The notes under the pieces: model-generated
What the model was told of the DNA's origin: nothing
Databases searched by the model: none
What the model saw: the letters and a program-made list of their open reading frames with translations, nothing else
Shown: positions 1 to 10,061 of the stretch, in pieces
How the letters are laid out: every line of letters starts with the position of its first letter
Numbering within the stretch: position 1 is the stretch's first letter
Position numbers and translations under genes: made by a program
From: Colwellia sp. 75C3
Lineage (GTDB): Bacteria; Pseudomonadota; Gammaproteobacteria; Enterobacterales; Alteromonadaceae
Length of the DNA: 64,000 nucleotides
Reading direction: 5' to 3'
NCBI RefSeq assembly: GCF_002836255.1
Contig: NZ_PJAU01000054.1
Span: 62,001 to 126,000, forward strand

Positions 1-1
1 T

Positions 2-457
2 ATCGATCCTCAGATAGTTATTTTCCAAAAGAATTTTTTTGTGATGAACGCGCTTTATCAAATTCAACAAGATATTCAAAAAGAGGGATTTTTACTAACA
101 ATATTTCCATTAGAAATCTGCATTATTCCGAATCACCTTGGCGCGAAAGAAGCCCTAACTACGCGTGACACTAACTTGGCCAGCTACTATTTGGACTGGT
201 CTAATTTGAGTAACATATCTGTTGAAGAGGTTGAGACACTCTTCGCTAGTTTTTGGCATAGATATCGTGCTGTTGATAAGGTTGATGATGCGCTAACGAC
301 CCTAGGGATCGATAAAGATATCGGCTGGTTTGAGATACGTAAAGCTTATCAAAAGAAAATTATCACTAACCATCCAGATAAAGGCGGCTGTGCCGATGTC
401 TTTATCGAAATCCGAAAAGCCTACGAAATTTTAAGATTCCGTTATCATGGAACTTAA
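2..457 (+). CDS. DnaJ-related protein, C-terminal part (5' end outside window)
   Basis: The reading frame is open to the first base of the window, so this is the 3' part of a longer gene; the GTG/ATG near position 41 is probably internal. The upstream codons continue smoothly (FQKNFFVMNALYQIQ), which resembles the N-terminal domain of DnaJ-related proteins of gammaproteobacteria. The C-terminal ~55 residues form a J domain with the diagnostic HPD motif (NHPDKGG). J domains stimulate the ATPase of DnaK-type Hsp70 chaperones; in this family the J domain is at the C-terminus, unlike classic DnaJ. The zinc-finger and substrate domains of true DnaJ are absent from the visible part. The family call is firm; the cellular role is unknown. 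Confidence 0.8.
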   Translation: MDPQIVIFQKNFFVMNALYQIQQDIQKEGFLLTIFPLEICIIPNHLGAKEALTTRDTNLASYYLDWSNLSNISVEEVETLFASFWHRYRAVDKVDDALTTLGIDKDIGWFEIRKAYQKKIITNHPDKGGCADVFIEIRKAYEILRFRYHGT

Positions 458-538
458 CGAAAATTCTTTCTTTTTGCGCGTTAGCTGATGTGCTTCTAAC
501 TTTCCTGTGACTAACTCTATTTTATCTGGTCTACTCAT
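431..538 (-). CDS. Possible small ORF (35 aa) downstream of the HTH gene
   Basis: A short frame begins with ATG four bases after the stop of the HTH gene and reads MSRPDKIELVTGKLEAHQ, then a lysine-rich stretch, to a TAA inside the 3' end of the convergent DnaJ-related gene (27 bp overlap). The tight spacing suggests translational coupling, and the composition is charged and protein-like. It could equally be a chance frame or a remnant of a longer protein; I recognise no family. Confidence 0.3.
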   Translation of the reverse strand: MSRPDKIELVTGKLEAHQLTRKKKEFSLSSMITES

Positions 539-542
539 TAAT

Positions 543-1157
543 TTAGGTACTAACGTTAATAGTCCGTTGTATTGATGCTTGACTCACACTGACCTCTATT
601 CCTATCTCTCTTGATGTTAAGCCCTCACCATGTAACTTCATTATCCGTAAATGAATAACCTCAGTGATAGCATTAGGAAGACCAAAAGCAACAGCATAAC
701 CATTTTTAGCTTCTTTCTTTTTAGCGATGGAAGGTCTATGTATGGGTAGTGTTGTTTTTCTTTTTTTATGAACAACGGGAGCCGTTGATGAAATTGGTTC
801 GAGTATTTGTGCTGTATTTTTTTGTTCGATCAATAGCGGTATCGCTTTACTCAGTGCTTTTTCTACAGCACGCGTAATGATATCTTCAAGTTCATCATGA
901 GTTAGAGTAACTGTGTTATTTTTTTTAGATGTTTTACTAGATGATTTCACAGCGACATACTGCGACTTTTTAACTAACTTATTCTGAGACACCTTAGATA
1001 ACGGGCCAAAAACAGCTATTAACTCAGTAGTGTCAATTTGTGGATTACCTAACGTATCACGTATAATAGTTAGCTTTCCGCTAGCTATGTATCGCTGAAT
1101 TGTTCTTCGTGATTTCTTTACTAGTAATGCGCTATCAGTGATATTGTGAATAGCCAT
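543..1157 (-). CDS. Helix-turn-helix DNA-binding protein, plasmid/phage-like
   Basis: A 204-residue basic protein of unknown function. Residues 1-50 look like an excisionase/MerR-type winged helix (KKSRRTIQRYIASGKL, followed by an acidic strand and TTELIAVFG), a layout common in DNA-binding genes carried by small plasmids and mobile elements. The middle is Lys/Ser-rich with a short helical stretch. The C-terminal 30 residues contain a resolvase-like HTH (GLTSREIGIEVSVSQASIQR). The start is supported by AAGG seven bases before the ATG. No replicase, integrase or other mobile gene is visible next to it, so it may be an orphan from a lost element. The DNA-binding call rests on motif pattern only. 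Confidence 0.55.
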   Translation of the reverse strand: MAIHNITDSALLVKKSRRTIQRYIASGKLTIIRDTLGNPQIDTTELIAVFGPLSKVSQNKLVKKSQYVAVKSSSKTSKKNNTVTLTHDELEDIITRAVEKALSKAIPLLIEQKNTAQILEPISSTAPVVHKKRKTTLPIHRPSIAKKKEAKNGYAVAFGLPNAITEVIHLRIMKLHGEGLTSREIGIEVSVSQASIQRTINVST

Positions 1158-1317
1158 ACGACACCTTTTTCATTGTTATTTTACTGCGACATATTAGATG
1201 CTTTGATGAGAGGAGAGTCAATACGAGAACAGAGAAAATTAATACTATTGTTGGATTTGGTACTAAAAACTTTAATGCCGCCTTTTAATTAATTATAAAG
1301 CCGAATTAAAGTAGTTA

Positions 1318-1350
1318 GCTTAAATGAGTTGTTTCGTTACTCATTTAAGC
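1318..1350. other. 12-bp inverted repeat hairpin downstream of selU
   Basis: GCTTAAATGAGT (1318-1329) and ACTCATTTAAGC (1339-1350) form a perfect 12-bp stem with a 9-base loop in the gene-free stretch after selU. There is no U-tract on either side, so it is a weak terminator candidate; mRNA 3'-end protection is another possibility. The rest of 1158-1455 shows nothing I recognise. Confidence 0.45.
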
Positions 1351-1455
1351 TTAATCGATTTAGTTAATATAAATTACAATAGATGAAGTTAAAGTGAAAT
1401 ATGATTTTTAAATTTACTGATACCGTAGAACTGAGCAGATCATGAAAATTAGGTT

Positions 1456-2577
1456 TTAGTCATCGTGTAAAAAAGCTAAACATTCCGCATTATTACCACG
1501 AAATATAACTCTCTCGGCTTTTAGACCTAACTGATATTGATACATAGGATCATAGTATTCGCTAAGCAAAGGTTTTAACCAATCCAAGTGATATTGCTGT
1601 TGACCCTTTTGCTGCTGAGTTAACGCTGCACTCTGTATTTCTTTTAATTGCCCATAACGCTCTGTACCCATGCGTTTTCGTACTTTGAATAAACCATGCT
1701 GCAAATATTCACTGAAGGCGATAAAACCTTGCTCAACACCATAAGCAGCTTGGTACTGTGCTGTCATTTTTATAATGTATTCTTGATAAATCTGCTCAAG
1801 TCGATAGTCTAAGCTTTCTTCAATCACCACTATTGGCGCCAATACCATCGCTTTGCGTAAACTTTCAGGTAAATGAACCCCACCTATTGCCCTGCCTTCA
1901 TCTTCTAGGATCAACCGTTGATCTAAAGAAAAGTTACCCCTGATGTATTGCTCAGCCAGTTTATTTTCAAAATTTATTTGATTTGCTTGCGGTGTAACGA
2001 AACCTCCAAAACTTGAGCCTCGATGCCCCGCTGCGCCTTCTAAATCTAAACTATTAACACATTGAGTCAAAAAAGGCGTTTTTCCACTACCGGTATTACC
2101 GGCTAAAATAATAAATGGATGTAACGCTAGTTGTTCAATTTCATTCAACAAAAACTGACGAAGTGCTTTATAGCCCCCAGTAATCAGTGGATAGTTAATG
2201 CCAGACTCTTTTAACCAACGCTGTACTGTTTGCGAACGTAAACCACCACGAAAACAATACAGATAACCCTGTGGATTTTCTCGTGCAAAGTCTTGCCATT
2301 GTGCCAATCGATTTGCTTTACTCTCTCCTGAAACTAGCGCGTTACCCAACGTAATGGCGGCTTCTTGTCCCTTATTTTTATAACAAAGACCCACTTCCGC
2401 ACGTTCATCATTATTCATTAGTGGGTAATTAATCGACTGACTAAAAGCGCCTTTTTCAAATTCAACCGGCGCCCGTACATCCATTAAAGGTGTTTTATTA
2501 CAAATAATAGCGCGAAAATCAGCACTGTCGGCTCGCTCTGTTGTTGAGCGGTTGCTTTCTGAAGTATTTATACTCAT
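1456..2577 (-). CDS. selU: tRNA 2-selenouridine synthase (MnmH/SelU)
   Basis: This enzyme replaces sulfur by selenium in 2-thiouridine at the wobble position of tRNA-Lys, -Glu and -Gln, using selenophosphate and a geranylated intermediate. The 373-residue length is normal for the family. Residues 15-135 form a rhodanese domain ([15 protein letters not shown]) with active-site Cys108 in [14 protein letters not shown]-loop domain follows with Walker A GNTGSGKT at about residues 160-167. The ATG overlaps the stop of selD by one base (TAATG), so the two genes are co-transcribed and translationally coupled; SelD supplies the selenium donor. No key residue appears to be missing. Confidence 0.96.
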   Translation of the reverse strand: MSINTSESNRSTTERADSADFRAIICNKTPLMDVRAPVEFEKGAFSQSINYPLMNNDERAEVGLCYKNKGQEAAITLGNALVSGESKANRLAQWQDFARENPQGYLYCFRGGLRSQTVQRWLKESGINYPLITGGYKALRQFLLNEIEQLALHPFIILAGNTGSGKTPFLTQCVNSLDLEGAAGHRGSSFGGFVTPQANQINFENKLAEQYIRGNFSLDQRLILEDEGRAIGGVHLPESLRKAMVLAPIVVIEESLDYRLEQIYQEYIIKMTAQYQAAYGVEQGFIAFSEYLQHGLFKVRKRMGTERYGQLKEIQSAALTQQQKGQQQYHLDWLKPLLSEYYDPMYQYQLGLKAERVIFRGNNAECLAFLHDD

Positions 2578-3614
2578 TACAATAAACTCACTGTTGGCGC
2601 GCTTGCTACTGCCGCCACAAGTTCGCCAATAGGTTCCAGGCTCAGACCATTATCATGACATAGCGTTTCAAAAGCTTCTTTACCTGCTGGCTGTACTGCG
2701 ACAAGTAAGCCGCCACTGGTTTGAGGATCACACAGAAGTATTTTTTGTTTTGGGCTTAACGGTCCGACGTGTTCGCCATAGCTGACAAAGTTTCGATCAC
2801 AGCCACCAGGTACACAACCTTGGTCAATATAATCATGAACGAAGTCAAGGGTTGGTACTTTCTTAAAATCGATTACAGCAGCAACTTCGCTACCTTGGCA
2901 CACCTCTAATAGGTGTCCTAATAGTGCAAATCCGGTCACATCGGTCATTGCAGTAACCGTATCAAGTGCTGCGAATTTTTGCCCTATGGTATTTAAGGTT
3001 TTCATTACTTGTGGCGCTAATTGCGCATGTTCAGGTAACAATTTCCCTTGTTTTTCAGCTGTGGTTAAAATGCCAATACCTAACGGCTTAGTTAGATATA
3101 AAAGATCGCCAACCCCTGCGGTATTATTTCGCTTAATATCAGTAGTATTAATTAAGCCAGTAACCGCCAAGCCAAAAATAGGCTCTGGCGCATCAATTGA
3201 ATGACCTCCCGCTAACGGGATCCCCGCTTCAGCACAGATAGCTCTAGCGCCATCAAGTACTTGCTGAGCTATTTCTGGTGCTAAAAGATTAACTGGCCAA
3301 CCCAAGATAGCTATCGCCATTAGTGGCTTTCCGCCCATAGCATAAACATCGCTGATGGCATTACAGGCGGCAATTTTACCAAAGTCAGTCGGGTCATCGA
3401 CAATGGGCATAAAAAAATCAGTAGTGGAGATCACGGCTTGGTTATTACCAATATCAAAAACAGCCGCATCATCTTTGGTGCTATTCCCCACTAAAAGTGC
3501 GTTGTTCTCGGGCAAAGTCAGTGATGATTTTAGCATCACATCAAGTACGGCTGGCGAAATTTTACAGCCACAGCCTGCGCCGTGTGAGTATTGGGTCAAG
3601 CGAATTGGTGTCAT
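2577..3614 (-). CDS. selD: Selenide, water dikinase (selenophosphate synthetase)
   Basis: SelD makes selenophosphate from selenide and ATP. The 345-residue protein starts with the catalytic segment [13 protein letters not shown], giving nucleophile Cys15 and Lys18, so this is the Cys form and not the Sec form. It then has the AIRS-like ATP-binding core ([32 protein letters not shown]) and a C-terminal half with [12 protein letters not shown] and [15 protein letters not shown]. It is the first gene of the selD-selU pair. No selA or selB lies in this window, so selenophosphate is certainly available for tRNA modification here, but use for selenoprotein synthesis cannot be judged. No strong Shine-Dalgarno precedes the ATG. 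Confidence 0.97.
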   Translation of the reverse strand: MTPIRLTQYSHGAGCGCKISPAVLDVMLKSSLTLPENNALLVGNSTKDDAAVFDIGNNQAVISTTDFFMPIVDDPTDFGKIAACNAISDVYAMGGKPLMAIAILGWPVNLLAPEIAQQVLDGARAICAEAGIPLAGGHSIDAPEPIFGLAVTGLINTTDIKRNNTAGVGDLLYLTKPLGIGILTTAEKQGKLLPEHAQLAPQVMKTLNTIGQKFAALDTVTAMTDVTGFALLGHLLEVCQGSEVAAVIDFKKVPTLDFVHDYIDQGCVPGGCDRNFVSYGEHVGPLSPKQKILLCDPQTSGGLLVAVQPAGKEAFETLCHDNGLSLEPIGELVAAVASAPTVSLL

Positions 3615-3925
3615 GGTGATTCGTATAAAAGAGTAAGCAAGTAGCTAATTTACAGTAATACCGCCGCTGTTACACCTGCCTATTACTATTTAGTTGTTGG
3701 CATTGGTGTAAACCATCAAAAAATATCAGTCAAACCAAGACGATTAAATTTATTGCTAACGCTGCCTTAGCGATTCAGTAAAAACTGCATTAATAGAGTA
3801 TTAGATGACCTGAGTAACTTGATGTAAGTAAACTGTTAATATAGATTACAGTAATAGTGTTATTTAAAAGGATTGAATGGCTTAAAATTATAATAATATT
3901 ACTGAAGACCAAGTAGGAATAACCA
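3615..3925. other. Divergent intergenic region selD / hybrid kinase
   Basis: About 310 bases between two divergent genes. It must hold promoters for both. I see no clear hairpin, operator palindrome or convincing -35/-10 pair; only AT-rich sequence and an AGGA ahead of the kinase start. Confidence 0.5.
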
Positions 3926-6900
3926 TTGCAAATAGCTATTAGACAATTAATATTAGCCTTAACGGGCCTTATTCTCTTTATTCCTTACCAACTCATTGCG
4001 AGTTGGCTATCAACTTCTCCGGAACTCGTTTCAAACGTAGCCTTATTCTCTTTACAAATATTCAGTGGTATCGTTTTATATTTTTGTTATAAAAAGAAGA
4101 CTTCTCGCTCATTTAAACTATTTTGGCAATACCTGCTTTTAGCGATACTCGTGGTGATAACCAGTAAATTTTTAAACGGCGCACCCGCTAGCATCAGCCA
4201 GCATCTCTATCAGGATTTTGCCTCTCTATTTATTTATTTCTTTATTTTATTAGCAATAGAAACCAATCCTCATTTAAGTAATTTACCACTAAAAAAATAT
4301 ATTAATGGTCAAGTACCAGCGGTATTTTTCACCCTAATTTGCTTTTGCTATTTTATTCTTTTACCTGCTGGGTTTTCGCAGGAAATATACCAAACATCCA
4401 AGCCTTCCTTACTATTTCACTTAGTAATAAATACGCTAATACTTGTTAAGTTAATACTGTGTTTATTTAGTTGTAAAGATAATTTATGGCGGTATACCTT
4501 TGCATTACTTTCGTTGAGCGCATCTTTTTTATTAATTGGTAATACAAATACTTACCTTGATAATTCCATACTAAAAAATACTCACAGTTACTATGCTCAG
4601 CTTATTTATTTATTACCTTATTTTTTATTAATACTCACGGCAAATATCACCTTAAAATCAAGAAAGTTACCTAAAGCTATTGAAAAAGAAAATAGCCCTG
4701 AACTCTCAATTTTACTACTTATGATCATACCAATCGTTATACATTTATATGGTTATGAACAGAAACTTTTTTACAACATTAATTCAAATCTACAATCTAT
4801 TATCATTTTATTTTGGTTATTTGTTGGCTCCATATTGCTATCAAGTATCGCAATCACACGTCGTAGTCATAGCAATAAGCTCAAAAAAAGTTTATTTACT
4901 GAAAAAAATAAACACCAGCAACTCACTTCTTTAAATGATGATTTAACCGATGCATTAATTAATAGTGAAGATAAAGCGATAGTCAGCGCCTCAAATAATG
5001 CCATATTAACTACCACCATTAAGGGTGAAATATTATCTGCTAATCCCGCAGCGGTGCAGATGTTTCAAAGTATTGAGCAAGAATTAAAGGGTATATCTGT
5101 TAGTAATTTATTTGCAGAAAAAGACGAGATGCACTTCTTTTTTGACTTCCAAAGTAATATCTATTCATTACAACGTAAAAATTTAGGTATTTCTGTTGAG
5201 TGTATCTCACTGCGCTCAGACGGCACCGAATTTCCAGCTCAAGCAGAATTACAATTTGCTCAAAGGGCTACACAGCCACTTATTGTTATAACCTTCATTA
5301 ACTTATCAGAAAGAAAAAATGCCGAAAAACAAGCACTAGAATTAAAAGATAAATTCATCGCAAACATTTCACATGAATTTAGAACACCGCTAACCATCAT
5401 TAATGGCATCATAGATAGATACATCACCAAAACATCAGATGAACTTGAAAGTGAAGAGTTAACAACAGCCAAACGTAATGGCTTACGGCTAGTACGTATG
5501 GTTGAGCAACTATTAGAGCTTTCACGTTTAAGTGACAACCCACAACTGTCGCTGAGTACTTACCGATTAAATACATTAATGATGATGCCGGTTGATTCTT
5601 TTTCCCGTTTAGCATCACAAAGTCATTTAACTTTTAGTAGTAATATCCCTGACGACCTGTGGTTAGATTGCGATGGCCAAGCTTTTGAAAAGATTATATT
5701 TAACTTGCTTGCTAATGCAATAAAATACACACCTAAAGGCGGCTCTGTTCAAGTAAATGCTTATGCAGAGCAAGATACCATTATTGTAGATATTATTGAC
5801 TCAGGAATAGGTATTAATAAAGCTTCACAAGGAAAAATTTTTGAACGTTTTCAACGAGCAGACGATGTAAAAAACCAAGCGACTTTTGGAGTTGGCATTG
5901 GTTTATCACTTGTTAATGAACTCGTCAAAGCACATGGCTGGCGCATAACCTTAGTAAGTGAACAGGGCCATGGCAGTAAGTTTAGCCTTTCAATGCCCCT
6001 AGCATCTGCAAAGGATATTGAAACAGAAATAGAGATCAGTATCTCCGAGAATGAAGTTACTTCATTACTAACAGAGCAGCGCTCCGCCACAAGTAATCAA
6101 GCCAATCATTCCCAGCAAGTAGTCTTAGTAATCGAAGATAATCTTGATATGCAAAGTCATATAAAACAAGTTATTGAGCAACAGCATCATTGCATTCTCG
6201 CTGGCAGTGGTGAGCTTGGCCTACAATTAGCGCAAGAATACATCCCCGATTTAATTGTTTGTGATTTAATGTTAACTGGCATTGATGGTTTTGAAGTATT
6301 AACACAGCTAAAGCAAGACGAAATGACCGCACATATTCCAGTAATACTACTTACCGCAAGATCTGATCTTGAAAGCAGATTACAAGGCCTTAAGCTCAAT
6401 GCTGATGAATATTTAAGTAAACCTTTCAATCAACATGAACTATTAACAAGAATTCAAAACTTAATAGCGAACAGACAACAGCTACAAAAACGCTATTTAC
6501 AACAATTTAACGATGATAAAAAAGCAGAGAGAAAAACAACCAGCCAGAAAAATGTAGCAAAATTAACGCAAGAGACGATAGAGGAAAGTAGCCTAGAAGA
6601 TAAGTTTTTACATAAACTTGAGGCGCTAATAGCCAAACATTACACCGAGCCTGAGTTAGATATATCATTACTAGCAAAAGAACTCGCGGTAAGTGAGAGG
6701 CAATTACAACGAAAAATTAAAGTGATACTCGGTACCACACCTAATAATTTCATCAAAGAATTTCGTTTGAAAAAGGCACAAGAGTTACTGATGAGTGGTT
6801 CACAAATAGGCCGTATTGCCTTAGATGTTGGCTTCTCATCACAAACTTATTTTGGCCGGTGCTTTAAGGAAAGTTATCATTGCACGCCAAAACAATACCA

Positions 6901-6937
6901 GCAGAAAATGGCACAAGAAGACTCAACACCTGATTAG
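3926..6937 (+). CDS. Membrane hybrid histidine kinase with receiver and AraC-type output domain
   Basis: A whole phosphorelay on one 1003-residue chain. Residues 1-310 are strongly hydrophobic with repeated membrane helices (an integral membrane sensor, no large periplasmic domain). A short coiled coil is followed by a PAS domain (about 350-465), a HisKA domain with H483 in ISHEFRTPLT, a HATPase domain (N box NLLANAIKYTPKG, G boxes DSGIGI and FGVGIGLS), a receiver with phospho-acceptor Asp780 (VCDLML) and Lys in LSKPFN, and an AraC helix-turn-helix (about 895-1000). Membrane-bound kinases with DNA-binding outputs resemble the hybrid two-component systems that control glycan genes in Bacteroidetes. 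The start is TTG with AGGA upstream. The TonB receptor 500 bases downstream, in the same direction, is the obvious candidate target; this is inference. Confidence 0.9.
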   Translation: MQIAIRQLILALTGLILFIPYQLIASWLSTSPELVSNVALFSLQIFSGIVLYFCYKKKTSRSFKLFWQYLLLAILVVITSKFLNGAPASISQHLYQDFASLFIYFFILLAIETNPHLSNLPLKKYINGQVPAVFFTLICFCYFILLPAGFSQEIYQTSKPSLLFHLVINTLILVKLILCLFSCKDNLWRYTFALLSLSASFLLIGNTNTYLDNSILKNTHSYYAQLIYLLPYFLLILTANITLKSRKLPKAIEKENSPELSILLLMIIPIVIHLYGYEQKLFYNINSNLQSIIILFWLFVGSILLSSIAITRRSHSNKLKKSLFTEKNKHQQLTSLNDDLTDALINSEDKAIVSASNNAILTTTIKGEILSANPAAVQMFQSIEQELKGISVSNLFAEKDEMHFFFDFQSNIYSLQRKNLGISVECISLRSDGTEFPAQAELQFAQRATQPLIVITFINLSERKNAEKQALELKDKFIANISHEFRTPLTIINGIIDRYITKTSDELESEELTTAKRNGLRLVRMVEQLLELSRLSDNPQLSLSTYRLNTLMMMPVDSFSRLASQSHLTFSSNIPDDLWLDCDGQAFEKIIFNLLANAIKYTPKGGSVQVNAYAEQDTIIVDIIDSGIGINKASQGKIFERFQRADDVKNQATFGVGIGLSLVNELVKAHGWRITLVSEQGHGSKFSLSMPLASAKDIETEIEISISENEVTSLLTEQRSATSNQANHSQQVVLVIEDNLDMQSHIKQVIEQQHHCILAGSGELGLQLAQEYIPDLIVCDLMLTGIDGFEVLTQLKQDEMTAHIPVILLTARSDLESRLQGLKLNADEYLSKPFNQHELLTRIQNLIANRQQLQKRYLQQFNDDKKAERKTTSQKNVAKLTQETIEESSLEDKFLHKLEALIAKHYTEPELDISLLAKELAVSERQLQRKIKVILGTTPNNFIKEFRLKKAQELLMSGSQIGRIALDVGFSSQTYFGRCFKESYHCTPKQYQQKMAQEDSTPD

Positions 6938-7434
6938 GTATAATGCCAACTAACTCTAGTAATTCATATCTGAGCTTGCACTTTGGGATATTGGTATTAA
7001 CCAAATCATACGGTTGATCTGGTCAGAAGGTAGTAAGCAATGAGTATTAGTTGTTGAATGACTCAGGACTTAAACGTTCATAAATAGCGGACATTAAATA
7101 ATTCACTAACCTGTGGGTTACCTCTAACTAAATTATAAATATTTGCCCCTCTGCATCAGCGTTATTCATATAGTAATCTGGTGAATTTTTCCTTAGTGGA
7201 AATCCTTCCTTGTTTAACTTGATAAAAAATACTAAGACGTTAACTAAGGTTCACTTAGCCTTCTTAAAAGCAATTTGTCGTTTGACGGCTAATTATTGAC
7301 GTTTAAGTTCAAGTCTTTATTAGTCAAAATTAACTAGTGTATATGATAACAATAATTAGTCATGCGGTTATCATTTCAACGATTAACTTGAGCTTCATCA
7401 CTAAACAATAATATAAAAAATAAGTGGGGAATCA
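6938..7434. other. Intergenic region ahead of the TonB receptor gene
   Basis: About 500 bases without a credible gene. Visible items are short repeats of TTGACG near 7273 and 7288, a GGTATAATGCC stretch near 6938 and a GATATTGGTATTAACC stretch near 6988 that faintly recall MITE ends, and an inverted repeat at 7343-7374 (listed separately). The GGGG before the receptor ATG is its likely ribosome binding site. Confidence 0.45.
7343..7374. promoter_or_regulatory. Inverted repeat ATGATAAC-N16-GTTATCAT upstream of TonB receptor
   Basis: Two perfect 8-base half-sites lie about 60-90 bases before the receptor ATG, centre to centre 24 bases (just over two helical turns). This is the geometry of a dimeric regulator site. 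The adjacent hybrid kinase or the AraC protein at 10062 are possible binders; no binding evidence exists. Confidence 0.35.
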
Positions 7435-9855
7435 ATGAAAACAACACCTAGTTTTAATAAATCTGTAATTGCAATATCACTTTTTGCGTTATTTCATCAA
7501 CAAGTGAGTATTGCTGAAGAAATAGAAGATGATGCAAAAAAAACCATTAACGCACTTGAAGTGATCGAGGTTACGTCACAAAAAAGAGTGCAAAGTTTAC
7601 AGGATGTTCCTGCTTCAATTACGACCGTAAGCGGTGATAAATTAGCGAATAATGGCATCACACAAATGGAAGAGATGTCTGACTATGTGCCTAACTTTAC
7701 TGTGAGTAAATCAGGTCAAGGTTATAATATTTATATGCGTGGATTGGGTTCAGGTCCAAACCAAGGTTTTGAGCAAACGGTAGGTACGTATGTTGATGGA
7801 ATTTACCGCGGACGTGCGGTATTAATGCGCAGTTCTTTTTTAGATGTTGATATCGTTGAAGTATTACGTGGACCTCAAGGAACCTTATTTGGCATGAATA
7901 CCACCGCAGGTGCGCTTAATATTACCTCACGAAATGCCACTCAAGAATTTGAAGCATCGGTTAAAGGTTATTATGTCCCTGAGTTTAATAAACAAGATCT
8001 AGAATTTACCGTTTCAGGTGGTTTAACCGACGACTTAAGTGCTCGTCTTGCGATGAAATATGAAAGTGATGACGGTTATGTTAAAAATGTTGTGACGGGT
8101 AATGATGAGCCACAAAGAGATAACATTGCCGCACGCTTAACACTTGATTGGAACATTAGTGATAAATTCAATGCAAATTTAAAAATTCAACATGATACTG
8201 ATGAAATCAAGGGGCGAAACGTTATTGTCACGGTTGAACCTTACCTTAAAGAAGCAGGTACACCAAAAACTGAAGCGTTACTAGCAAGTTTAATAGAATA
8301 TGATTTTGATTATAAAACCGCTAACACCTCACCGGCATTAGGTGAAAAACAGTTTGAAGAATCAACCGCTAATCATGTCACGTTAAACCTTTCCTATGAA
8401 TTAGGAGATCACACCCTTAATTCCGTAACTGGTTGGCAAGACTACAATCTTGATGGCGCTAAAGATCAAGACAGTAGCGCGCGAACACTGATATATTCAC
8501 CTGAGTTTAGTGAAAATTACCAACAATTTAGTCAAGAATTTCGCTTAACGTCACCGGGCAATGAAACCTTTGATTATATTATCGGCGCTTATTTTCAACG
8601 TTCTGATTTAGAATATTCTGAGGTTTCTTCTGTATACCCACTTGCTTTGAGAGGTGAACGTGAGTTTGAGTCTAATTCAAATTTATGGGCCCTTTTTGGC
8701 CAGTTTGACTACCAATTAAGTGAAAAATTAACAGCATCTTTAGGGGTACGTTATACCGAAGAAGAAAAAGACGGTCAGCGTAATATGTTAGTTATTGACC
8801 CCAAAACAGGTCAAAGAATACAAGAATCCGCATTAGTCAAACCACCAGCACTCGCAGGTGCTTTAGCTGCCTTTGGTTTACCTGGGCTACCTGGCAATGT
8901 ATACAGCTTAATGTTAGGTGATCAATTTCCTTATTTAGATCCACTTTTATTAGGATCTCCTACGCAAAACATCCCAAACAGTATCTATGGCACTATTGAT
9001 GAACATTCATTAAAAGACTCAAGAAAAGAAAAGAGTTTAACGCCTTCATTAACCTTAAGTTATCAATTAAATGAAGATACGTTACTTTATGTTAAAGGTG
9101 CTCAAGGATTCAAATCTGGCGGTTTTGATGCGAGATCTAACCTAGGCGGAAACTTTGAGTTTGAAGAGGAAGAAGTGATCTCTATGGAGCTTGGTGGAAA
9201 ATTAACCTTAGATGATGGTGCAGCTGAATTAAACTTTGCTGTTTTTCAGATGAAATTTAATGATTTACAAACTTCTGTCTTTGATGGTCAAGTCGGTTTT
9301 AATGTTAAAAATGCGGGTGAAGCAACTACCTCTGGTATTGAGCTAGATGGCCGCTGGGCTATTTTGGATGAAGTTACCCTTGCAGGCGGTCTCGGTTTAT
9401 TAGATTTTGAATGGGATGATTTTAAAGGTGCAAAGTGCTTTACCAGTAATGTTTTAGTCTCTGACAATGTTGATGAAACAGGAAATTCGTGTGACTTAAC
9501 GGGGGAAACCAATGCTTTAGTTCCTGATATTACGGCGAACATAGGTATTGAACATGCTACCTTAATTTTTGATGATTATGAATTGATCACCAACATTGAT
9601 GTTAATTATCGTTCAGACTTTTACACTTCAACAGATTTAAACCCGTTCACTGAGCAAAACGCTTATACCAAAGTAAATATGCGTATGGCTTTAATGTATG
9701 AAGAAAAATGGGAAGTAGCTTTAGTGGGTAAGAATATTACCGATGAAAAGACGAGAAATTTTTCGTTTGATTTACCTTTTACCAAAGGTGGTTATGCCAA
9801 CATGATCGAACCTGGGCGTAGCGTTGGTGTGCAATTTAGGTATAGTTTTTATTAA
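7435..9855 (+). CDS. TonB-dependent outer-membrane receptor
   Basis: An 806-residue receptor that would import a substrate across the outer membrane, energised by TonB-ExbBD. It has a signal peptide (about residues 1-27), a TonB-box-like segment (ALEVIEVTSQKR), a plug domain (about 50-170, with LQDVPASITTVSG, YVDGIYRGRA and EVLRGPQGTLFGMN) and a 22-strand barrel ending in an aromatic terminus (FRYSFY), as required for Bam assembly. The sequence belongs to the large class used by marine bacteria for varied organic substrates and shows no siderophore hallmark. It sits between two AraC-output regulators and next to an alkyl-sulfatase region, so uptake of a sulfated or long-chain amphiphile is a reasonable guess. 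Confidence 0.92.
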   Translation: MKTTPSFNKSVIAISLFALFHQQVSIAEEIEDDAKKTINALEVIEVTSQKRVQSLQDVPASITTVSGDKLANNGITQMEEMSDYVPNFTVSKSGQGYNIYMRGLGSGPNQGFEQTVGTYVDGIYRGRAVLMRSSFLDVDIVEVLRGPQGTLFGMNTTAGALNITSRNATQEFEASVKGYYVPEFNKQDLEFTVSGGLTDDLSARLAMKYESDDGYVKNVVTGNDEPQRDNIAARLTLDWNISDKFNANLKIQHDTDEIKGRNVIVTVEPYLKEAGTPKTEALLASLIEYDFDYKTANTSPALGEKQFEESTANHVTLNLSYELGDHTLNSVTGWQDYNLDGAKDQDSSARTLIYSPEFSENYQQFSQEFRLTSPGNETFDYIIGAYFQRSDLEYSEVSSVYPLALRGEREFESNSNLWALFGQFDYQLSEKLTASLGVRYTEEEKDGQRNMLVIDPKTGQRIQESALVKPPALAGALAAFGLPGLPGNVYSLMLGDQFPYLDPLLLGSPTQNIPNSIYGTIDEHSLKDSRKEKSLTPSLTLSYQLNEDTLLYVKGAQGFKSGGFDARSNLGGNFEFEEEEVISMELGGKLTLDDGAAELNFAVFQMKFNDLQTSVFDGQVGFNVKNAGEATTSGIELDGRWAILDEVTLAGGLGLLDFEWDDFKGAKCFTSNVLVSDNVDETGNSCDLTGETNALVPDITANIGIEHATLIFDDYELITNIDVNYRSDFYTSTDLNPFTEQNAYTKVNMRMALMYEEKWEVALVGKNITDEKTRNFSFDLPFTKGGYANMIEPGRSVGVQFRYSFY

Positions 9856-9881
9856 TTGCTGTTAAAAAATTGCAATGATTT

Positions 9882-9907
9882 AGCCCTAGTGACCTAGGGC
9901 TTTTTTG
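9882..9907 (+). terminator. Rho-independent terminator of TonB receptor gene
   Basis: AGCCCTAG and CTAGGGCT pair around a 4-base loop (TGAC), followed by a run of T. It lies 27 bases after the receptor stop codon. Confidence 0.85.
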
Positions 9908-10061
9908 TATCATTAAATTCATTTTCTAATTTTATTATTTTTGTATAATAACTCTACATAAACTTATTGATACTGAGTTAAATCCTCTAATATAGACATA
10001 TTCTCGACGATATCTTAAACTGCTATATCAACTTAATGATTAGATATATTATAAAATAAAA

